Assembly (NCBI GenBank): GCA_026018925.1
Contig: JAKSZU010000016.1
Location: 32,297,377 to 32,361,376, forward strand
From: Tupaia tana
Lineage: Eukaryota; Chordata; Mammalia; Scandentia; Tupaiidae
Reading direction: 5' to 3'
DNA: 64,000 nucleotides
A program made the position numbers and the translations under genes. Shown one piece after another: positions 55,982-64,000 of the stretch (position 1 is its first letter; each line of letters opens with the position of its first letter). Under the pieces are notes generated by a model, which saw only the letters and a program-made list of their open reading frames with translations, searched no databases and was not told the origin of the DNA.

Positions 55982-56261
55982 GGGGCCAGCAGGTGGTGTA
56001 GTGGCTAAGGTACTGGACTCCACATGGCTGACTGCAGTTTGAGTCCCAGACCTGGTAGCTTGAAAATCACACAGGTGCCTGTGAGTGCATCCCCAAAATT
56101 CAGAGAGGAGAATGGAGGAGAAAGGACTGCAGCATGGCCATACCCCTGGGGGTCATTTCTCACTTACCTCTCTCTGTCTCTCTCTCTCTCCCTTTCGCTT
56201 GCTTGCTCTCCGGCAAGCACAGTGCCCTATGGTAAAAACTTAAAAAAAAAAAAAAAAAGTG
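55982..56261 (+). mobile_element. SINE-A/C
   Basis: GGGGCCAGCAGGTGGTGTAG, AGTTTGAGTCCCAGACC, GGACTGCAGCATGGCC, a CT block with GCTTGCTTGCTC, and an A16 tail. Confidence 0.85.
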
Positions 56262-56264
56262 AAA

Positions 56265-58536
56265 CACATATGCGCTCACACACACACCCACACACACCTT
56301 GTTCACTTACAGGGTCACTACCAAGACAGTGAACTCTTAACTTCTATCAAAAGAAATGGGTTTAGTGTTGAGAAAGGTTAAAGAGAAAATGGTACACATG
56401 CTCACATAAAGATGTGTAAATGACCTACACACTTGACTTCTATGTTTGTTATTGTTTGATAGCCAGATCGCTGGACTTAACAAGCAAAGCTCAGAGGGAA
56501 TTTCAAATTTCTAAATGAAAAAGGAAGCTCAGATACTCACTAAGTCAAACCAGCTACATTACAGGACAAAAAGTTGACACTACTCATACATTCTTTTAAA
56601 ATCAAAACATACCAACAGAGAACTGCTGTTTTCTTCAGTGTTTTTGTACCAATATACATTCTCCTCAGGTTAGCATGAAATAAAACAAACTTAGTATGCT
56701 CCACCAAAAACAAAGCTTTGGCTTTCCATTTCTCCCTCTCACTTTCTTAAATACCCTGGCATCAAGTATAGGGTAGTAAATACTAAACACTAAGAATGAC
56801 ATATTCAAACTTTCTCATGTTGATAGCAAAGACTTTAAATGTTTCTTTTAATGGCATCATGGTGCTCAAAAAGAATTTTGTTTTTATGAAATGACAGTCC
56901 AAATGCTGTTAATTGCACAGTTAAGATGTCCTAGTTTTGCTGTAACTATCTAATTTTACAAAATTCAAGTGTACAATGTCCTTTATACTTTGGAATGCTT
57001 TTTAAATTTTCATTCTGAAAATAAACAGTTTCTTTATTACTTCATATCAAATATTAGCTCTATACAATTTCTCATTCAAGATATTTTAGCCTTGATTTTT
57101 GTATAAAAAGCCCATCATGGGTGCAAAAATTTCAATTCTTTCTCCATTTCTTCCAATACAATGGATCATCAACTAAAGCAATACTGTATAATTAATTTTA
57201 AAACCTGGAGACAAGAGTCCATATTTCACCTGTATTTAAAGCAAGGAAGTACTCTTAAAAAAATTTTATCATCATGCATCAACTAATCTACTTAATTCGG
57301 ATGAACACTACAGCAATCGGAAGAAAAGGTTTTTCTTTTTATACACCAAAAATAGTTATACTAACTTCAATAATAAAATAAACCCAGAAAAAATCATTAT
57401 GATCATTTTGAAATATTTTAAACATAAAGACATAGCAAATATGGAAGGATAAAGATTAGCATTAGTCTTCATGCGAATAATATTACAAAATGCAGATATT
57501 CACCAAAGTTCCACTTCCACCCCAAAGTACACAAGGCCATTTTCATGATGGACACACACAAAACCTTTAACAAAAAGGTTAATAAATAGACATACAAACC
57601 ATATTTATATTATTACCTAAGATACAAGAAAGCAATTTTAAATTACATCTGATACCCTGTTCTTACCACAATTCATTTTTGTTCATGCATCATGAATCAA
57701 GAATACAGAATGTCAGCCTTTAAGTTAAATAATTTTATTTGTCATAATTATAGTAGGATTTAAATATGGTTGCCCATATCTTAACAACTTCTTTATTCAT
57801 ATAGAAAGAAGAAATTTTTAATGAATATAGCAAGAGAAAATTAACTGTTTGGTGGGGAGACCAGAAATCTCATACAGATGATTTTCCCTTTATATACATA
57901 GGGGAAACTAATGTTATTAAATGGTTAAAATGTATAAATTGAGAGATATATTTTCTGTTAAGCCTATTGTTCATGACAGACCAATATACTGCTTTAATTA
58001 TACATTTTAATCTGCTTTTGATATCTCTAAGGTGATATGGCTGAAAGAAAATAAACTCCAAGGGATTTCTAAATGTTTCAAGGGGTAGCCCTATGACCCT
58101 GTAACACTGCTTGAAAATAGAATACCATTTATAAGTTCCAGTATGTAAATCTGGTACTTAGTAGTCAAAACACCAATAACTTAGTAGTAAACTATGATTC
58201 AGGAATTGCTAGCCATATGTTTTACAAACTTATTTTATTTGTTAAGACAGAGTATATCAATAGTTTTGAACGTTTCCATCACCAGGAAGTAATCTCAGTA
58301 TGTTGTACTTTTATTCAAATGGTATTTAACATAAAACAACATATTTTATAATATTAATCAACACACTGCAATCTGTAATGTCTTGGGGATTTTAAAAGAC
58401 ATTGAGATATGTATTTGATATTTGGGGTACAACTTGATTATCATCTATGATTTAAAGAAAAGAGGTCTGAAGAAATTAAGGATGGGTTTAAGACAGTACA
58501 AATTCCACAGTGGGAAAAAAAATATCCTGCAAATTG
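56265..58536. other. Repeat-poor intronic stretch
   Basis: The longest SINE-free stretch in the right half (2.3 kb), AT-rich, apart from a short CA-rich piece near 56277-56300. Nothing recognised on either strand. Confidence 0.5.
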
Positions 58537-58549
58537 AAAACTCCTCTTT

Positions 58550-58829
58550 GTGACCAGCAGTTGGCATAATGGCTATGTTACTGGATTCTCATGTAGTCGA
58601 CAGCAGTTTGAGTCCTTGGACCCGGTGGCTTAAACTCATGCCAGGCGCATGTGCATGTGTGCCCAAGATCTTTGTGAGGAGAATGAAGAAGGGAATGCGG
58701 TGTAGCCATCCCCCCTGGGAAGGTGATTTCTCGCTTTCTGTCTCTGTTTCTCTCTGTCTTTCTGGTTGGTGCATGTGACCTATAGCAAAAACCTCTCAAA
58801 AAAAGAAAAAAAAAAAAAAGAAAGAAAAG
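58550..58829 (+). mobile_element. SINE-A with TSD
   Basis: AAAACTCCTCTTT (58537-58549) and AAAACCCCTCTTT (58830-58842). GTGACCAGCAGTTGGCATAA start. Confidence 0.92.
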
Positions 58830-58958
58830 AAAACCCCTCTTTTACTAAAACCAGAAAGAACCATAAAGATATCCATCATATTTGGACCCAAATATAAACC
58901 TAGTCCAAAACCTTATTAATCATTGACATTAGTTCAATGATAAATTTACTTAATGAGC

Positions 58959-58975
58959 GGGGGGGGGGGGGGGGA
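58959..58975 (+). repeat. Poly-G run
   Basis: About sixteen G in a row within unique AT-rich sequence; not in a recognised SINE. Confidence 0.9.
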
Positions 58976-59223
58976 TCAAATAAGTACTCCACCATAGGCT
59001 TGAGAAATCTGGTTAGATTCTAAGGGCAAAAAGCCCTTTGAGTCTGAATATTGAAAGCTGGATTTATTTAGTAAACAGGCCACCATTTTTAAAAGCAATA
59101 ACATAAAATAAGAACATGATAAATTCCAACACAGGTCTGACAAAAATGTAATTGTGATTTCTTGGAGATGCAAAGTTGTACCTTATATATTTCAATATAC
59201 CTATCAACTAGCATGATATTCTT

Positions 59224-59456
59224 TTTTCTAGCGAGAGACTTTTGCTATACGGTGCATGTGCTTACCAGAAAGGCAGAGACAGAAAGCGAGAAATCACCCT
59301 CTCAGGGGAGAAGGCCATATCACATGTTCCTCTTGGGATTTAGGGTACTCATGCACATGTGCCCAGTGTGAGGTTTAAGCCACTGGGTCTTGGACTTGAA
59401 CCAGAGTCGGCTACGTGGGAATCTACATAACCATTATGACACCTGCTGGGCCTGAT
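59224..59456 (-). mobile_element. SINE-A/C with TSD
   Basis: Perfect TSD TAGCATGATATTCTT at 59209-59223 and 59457-59471. Shortened CT block; CTTGAACCAGAGTCGGC tRNA part. Confidence 0.92.
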
Positions 59457-59880
59457 TAGCATGATATTCTTAATAAATGTTTCTTTAATTAAGAAAAACA
59501 TGACTTTTGTTTAATTCTGGGATATCAGCTTTTGATCGTATGACAAGGTCAGAATTAAAAAAGAAAAAATCATTTTTAAAAACCCTTCAGAACTCTCATT
59601 TTTTTCTAAATTATTTAACTAACAATGGAATCAGCTATGAAGCTGAAATGTCAAGATTTGAAATGGAAATGCTTGCAAAAAAGACAATAAAATCTTTACC
59701 TGAAAATTTTCTATAATAACATAATAGTTTTAAACCTTGAGGGTGAACCACTGTAAAGTATTATATTTTATGTATTTCACACTTACAAATACTCATACAA
59801 ATATATCTATATAACTGCAACAAGGGTATCATAAAACAATACCCACCCTTATTGTGAGTGATGTAGTCTATTTTACTTTT

Positions 59881-60129
59881 TTTTTTTTTTTTTTTTTGCT
59901 ATAGGGCGCGTGCGCTTGCCAGACAGACAGAGAGAGACATAGAGACAGAAAGCGAGAAATCACCTCCCAGAGGGGATGGTCACGCTGCAATCCCTTCTCC
60001 TCTCGGGATCTTGGGCACGCATGCACATGCGCCCGGCGTGAGTTCTAAGCCACCGGGTCCAGGACGCGAACCGCGGTCGACTACGTGGGAGTCCAGCGAC
60101 GTAGCCATTACGCTAACTGCTGGTTCCCA
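59881..60129 (-). mobile_element. SINE-A, young, with long TSD
   Basis: TSD GTAGTCTATTTTACTTTT perfect at 59863-59880 and 60130-60147. Inverted: A box TAGCGTAATGG intact; GGACGCGAACCGCGGTCGAC shows the B box as GGTTCGCGTCC. Confidence 0.95.
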
Positions 60130-60149
60130 GTAGTCTATTTTACTTTTTA

Positions 60150-61290
60150 AAATGGCTGATTTAAACCCACTAAATGACTTAAGAACTATTAATGGGTCAT
60201 GACCTGAAGTTTGAAAAACATTGCTCAGTACACTTCAGAAAGTTTAAAAAGGGAGGTGGAAGAGTCAGAGAAAGCTGATATATTAATAGTAGTTAGATTA
60301 GCTTTAAACAAAATATTTGAAATAAGTAATAGACTACAAAATAATCATTTTTAAAGGCAGAAGGCAATACCTCAACTACAGTAGTCTGAATATGTTACAT
60401 TTTTAGCAACTAGAGTAGAAAAGATAGAAAAATCACCAAAAAAATTCTACCATTACTTTCTACTTCAAAGTAAAGTTAATCATATTTTTTTTTTACTAAT
60501 TTGATTTCCAAGAGGCATAATAGGCATTATTAACAAAACCAAGGAAGAATTAAGAAACATCTATGTCTAAGACAGTTTTGAAAAGAGCTCCTGAGAATTA
60601 CCTAGGGACTTTCCTTAAACAGAGCTTCACTAATATTCTCCAGATTGGCTGGCCAAACCCTAACCATCTCAAGAAAATGTTTACATTAAAGCTGGGTTCA
60701 AATGGAAGGTCAGTAGCTTTAAGATTTGGGAAACTAGCAACAACTTTTTAGCTATATTATAAATCACTATTAAAAAACTATTAACTTTCTAAATTGACAA
60801 AAACAATTTCATTCTATTTCAATGCTACCACATTTCTTTAAAATATTTGGTAAGAAGATAAGCTTTATTATTATTATTATTTTTAAATGTTTTACCTGAA
60901 AGTCAAAAGGCTTTTCAGGGTTAGCCATATTATTTTAAAGAATGACAACAATTAAATGTGATTTTTATCTCCATTTGACTTAAAAAGTGCCAGTTTATGT
61001 CAAGTAAACAAGATAAGATGTTTATATTGTACATATTCTGACTTGTTCCTTAGAAATTGTTTCTGGTGAATAATACAGAATAGACACCAGGAGATTATTT
61101 TCTATTGCATTATATGCTACACGAAAATCAATATGACTTTATTTGGGATAAGATGGCTAGAAATACATTTTATCATTTGTATCTCAGAACAAAATGCACA
61201 GCATGAAAAGCTCAACATTATAAACAAAGATTGGAATCACATAATTCACCCACAACATTTATCTAAAGTGGAAGACAAGTCAATGAATGA

Positions 61291-61337
<47 letters not shown>

Positions 61338-61475
61338 AAATATTTTTAAAAATGTGTTTATGTTAGCATTGAGAATGGAACAAACTACTATAGAATATGG
61401 GGAGACTAAGAATGTACAATCTTCTATCTTCTATGTACATAAAAGGAAAAAAGTTACTAAGCATAACTCAGTCCC
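60150..61475. other. Repeat-poor intronic stretch
   Basis: AT-rich unique sequence, SINE-free, holding the (TA)n tract at 61292. Short open frames such as 60563-60751 have no recognised product. Confidence 0.45.
61292..61335 (+). repeat. (TA)n microsatellite
   Basis: About 21 TA units with ATTTAAAATATTT at the end. Confidence 0.95.
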
Positions 61476-61479
61476 TATG

Positions 61480-61655
61480 GGGTTCTGTATATATATTATC
61501 TCTAAATCTTAATTACCTGTCCAACTATAATTACCTCCATTTTGGGGAAGGCGGTATGACTTGCTCACAGGTACAATTCAGGTAAGTGTCACCAGGACAG
61601 CACACTGCAAGACCTAAGCAAGGACTGCAGAGTTCTTGGTAGGACAACCTTCCCC
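61480..61655 (-). mobile_element. MIR
   Basis: AATTACCTCCATTTTGGGG, ATGACTTGCTCACAGGTAC, AAGCAAGGACTGCAGAGTT read as the inverse MIR core. Confidence 0.5.
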
Positions 61656-61948
61656 CTAGGCTTAATACTACCCACTTCACTACCACATATTGCTTATAAG
61701 ACCAAGCCCCACACAGGGCCTATATGAAACAGATTATCGCCTCTTCCTATGAAAATATCAAGACTAATACCACAGATTACATCCCCTATTATGTCACTCA
61801 GCCCAGAAACTAAGCATACTACAATATCCACTGTCCTCCAAAACACATTATCTTTCATTAGCAAAATCTTATGTCTCTAAGGTCTTTTCTAAATGCTTTC
61901 TTCACCTTCCTGTTTAACCTTTGGAGGATACTATTTCCATTAAAGCTC

Positions 61949-61966
61949 CCCCCCCCCCCCCCCCCA
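61949..61966 (+). repeat. Poly-C run
   Basis: About 17 C followed by AGTTGGTGGC; no SINE is seen around it. Confidence 0.9.
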
Positions 61967-62226
61967 GTTGGTGGCAATTTTTTTCTTCCATCTACTATGC
62001 CAACTTATCTGGAGGTGATGTAAACCCTTCTTTCCTCATTTTGTTTCTAGACTACTTTTTCTTCCTTCCTCCACAGTTCTTCTGAAGCACATGCACCCTT
62101 CTTGCAGGGCTCATCTTTGGGCTGTGAGGTTACTCGTCATTTTAGAAGATTTTAGTGTCTGGCTTACTGTTCTCTCCACCTCTACTTAAGAGCTTCTGGG
62201 CAATAGAGTGTAGATTTACTGTATGT

Positions 62227-62229
<3 letters not shown>

Positions 62230-62263
<34 letters not shown>
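62230..62263 (+). repeat. (CA)n microsatellite
   Basis: About 16 CA units starting after TGTACATA. Confidence 0.95.
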
Positions 62264-62267
<4 letters not shown>

Positions 62268-62694
62268 AATAGCTCAAAGTCCGATGCCTGGATGTGAATC
62301 ACTAGTTTACCCCTTCTTGGCTGGCATGCCTCATCCATAATGGGAGGATAATCACAGAACCTGATGCAACTATGCATTTGGTCCCCAATATTCTCTTCAT
62401 GTTCTTGGTTCTTTCATTCCCAAACTAGACACCACAGATCAAACTTGGACCACTTTCTCACAGTCTCTCAATGCCCTCACTTCTCTTTCCTGTTATCATC
62501 ATTAAGCTCCCCTGACCACATTCCAACTCTGGTTAAATCCAAGTCTTTACTTAGTTTACATCTGTGTCCAGCCAGCTAAAAATCTGGCTTGAGAAAATAT
62601 ACAACAATCTCACTGGGCTTCCTTAAACACAGAAACATACATTTCAAATGGACTCGCAGCACTGCCCAGCAAAGCTACATTTCTCTATATCATT

Positions 62695-63835
62695 CTCTCC
62701 CACCCTTATGAAGACTATTTCATGTCTTCTTCCCTCTCTAAAAAACTTCAATCCCCCTTTTCTCCTTTCTTTACTCTCAGTCCTTAACTACTTGTTTGAC
62801 TACTGCAGAAGCAACTAGAACTACTTCTTCCTCCCAAATTGGCCAATGTCCTCAAGGCCTTTGCTCTTCCATTTATTCTCCTCTTAACTGCTCCCCTCTT
62901 AACTATTCCCATCTTAACTGCCCCTCAATCAGGTCTTTCCATTAGCATAAATAATATTTCTGATCTTAAAACAAACATGATAAGCTCACAAAAACTTCCC
63001 CAATCCAGCTACAACCCTTGTGTCTAATCTTTGGTAGTCTAAACATTTCATAATTGCTTAAACTTCTTGCATTAACTTTTTAAATTTAATTTTTATTTTT
63101 AATTAATTAATCAGTTAATTAATTTACATTCATTCCCTGAGTCAACTTTATACTCTTCCATTCTCTCTCTCTTCAATCTTCTCCAAACTTTCATACACAC
63201 CCCCTACCGAGATTGCCCTCATCAATGTCAATTAAGGCATCTATCTAGCCAAATTAAATGGGTTCTTTTCAGTCTTCATCTTCTAGCTTCTCAAAAAATA
63301 ATTACCACAGGAAAAAAAACTAGAAGAACCATTAATAAATGTGCACAACATAATGTAATAATTCCACTGCCACCTCTGTGGGGAAAACCAACTCTGCCAC
63401 CTGTCTAATCATGGCTTCCTAGCCCACCCAAACTTTCTGCCACAAAGACTACTTTGTCATTCCCAGAAAATGCAAAACTTGCTTCCATGTAAAAGCATTT
63501 GTACCTGCTGTACTCTCTGCTTGAAATATCTTAACTAGGATTCACAGGGAGTTCTTCACTTGTGTTGGCTCTACCTGACTGCTCTACCAAAGTAGCATCT
63601 CTCCTGGTTCTTCATCCTCACTCTCATAGCACTTTTAGCTGCCTGGAATATTATAAAATGTCTATTCAGTTACTTTTATATTGTCTGTCTCTCCAACTAC
63701 AATGCAGGCACCTCCAGGGAAAGAACCTTCTTTCTTTCACTGAAGTATCTGTCATGTAAAAAAAAAATTCTTCTACTTGTTGGGCCCACAGAAGGCAGTA
63801 AATGTTTGTAGTATGAATGAACTTAGTAAGTAGCA
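62695..63835 (+). mobile_element. L2 LINE with internal loss
   Basis: The first part (TCAGTCCTTAACTACTTG, TTGGCCAATGTCCTCAAGG, AAATGGGTTCTTTTCAGTC) matches the region leading into the L2 reverse transcriptase. The second (GTACTCTCTGCTTGAAATA, AGCATCTCTCCTGGTTCTTC, AGGCACCTCCAGGGAAAGAA, then GCAGTAAATGTTTG) is the 3' terminus. The reverse transcriptase core between them is gone. Confidence 0.65.
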
Positions 63836-63905
63836 GTGAAGCTTTAAACACAATGATTTTCTATGATTCCAAAGTCTATGTTCTTTCTAGTACACAATAT
63901 ACTAT
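63812..63905 (-). mobile_element. Possible MIR fragment
   Basis: AACTTAGTAAGTAGCAGTGAA and CCAAAGTCTATGTTCTTTC then AGTACACAATATAC resemble the inverse 5' half of MIR. Confidence 0.4.
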
Positions 63906-64000
63906 CTCTATTTCTCAAGAAAATTAGATCAATGAGAATGAACCTATCTAAGTTTCTTTTTCTCAATTAACTCACTTCAAAACTATTTATTACAGGAGAT

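Larger units (their letters stand above)
13019..64000 (-). other. TAF3: TAF3 intron 2 (3' part), repeat-filled
   Basis: Sequence upstream of the TAF3 acceptor, treated as one long intron because no further TAF3 exon or other host gene was recognised by eye on either strand. Unlisted stretches in which I recognise nothing include 13019-13530, 13740-14430, 14730-15255, 16525-17430, 17680-17910, 18335-18510, 18880-19125, 19880-20335, 22035-22330, 22700-22945, 23770-24265, 24700-24880, 26425-27105, 31830-32300, 32550-33160, 35000-36090, 42355-43095, 43845-44450, 46790-47240, 48000-48740, 49675-50070, 50245-51880, 52140-52650, 52920-53290, 54255-54525, 54750-55210 and 61660-62690. Confidence 0.6.

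Noticed and set aside
59507-60751. Short open frames at 59507-59716 and 60563-60751 as candidate small proteins
   Set aside because: AT-rich chance frames without recognisable similarity or gene context.

Overview
This window is nuclear DNA from a placental mammal and lies almost entirely inside introns of one gene, TAF3, which is transcribed from the minus strand. The only convincing protein-coding sequence is the large third coding exon of TAF3 (11167-12995). It has a good splice acceptor and donor, and the reading frame is open throughout. By this reading, everything above about 13.0 kb is the upstream intron (51 kb) and everything below 11.16 kb is the downstream intron (11 kb). No histone-fold exon and no PHD-finger exon was recognised in the window.

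The rest is a dense, layered deposit of retroposons. I separate four groups of tRNA-like SINEs, with working names. SINE-A is about 250 nt, begins GACCAGCAG, has perfect pol III A and B boxes (TAGCGTAATGG and GGTTCGAGTCC), and many copies have near-perfect target-site duplications (TSDs). SINE-C is an older, diverged set built on the same plan. SINE-B is a short form whose tRNA part is followed by a CT-rich stretch, TGGTCAAATT and an AT-rich tail. SINE-D is a distinct family. There are also two dimeric 7SL-RNA-derived elements. Because 7SL SINEs are confined to Euarchontoglires, and a dominant tRNA-derived SINE together with 7SL SINEs fits tree shrews (Tupaia), my best guess for the source is a tree shrew. 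That is inference from memory of the families and could not be tested here.

Older layers comprise many L2 and MIR fragments, an MLT1-type LTR, several L1 pieces, a half-L1 (HAL1) element with much of its ORF1 still open (20340-21600), Tc1/mariner-type palindromic miniature elements, a possible mariner remnant split by an L1, a U6 snRNA pseudogene, and a processed pseudogene of UBE2L3 that was itself later hit by a SINE. Nested and same-site insertions give a readable order of events in several places.

There is no operon, CRISPR array, phage or other prokaryotic feature. Apart from the TAF3 exon and its splice sites, no function is claimed for anything here. Interest lies in the repeat biology: apparently young SINEs, same-site insertions, the HAL1 copy, the palindromic mini-transposons, and a short duplicated segment lodged inside a SINE.
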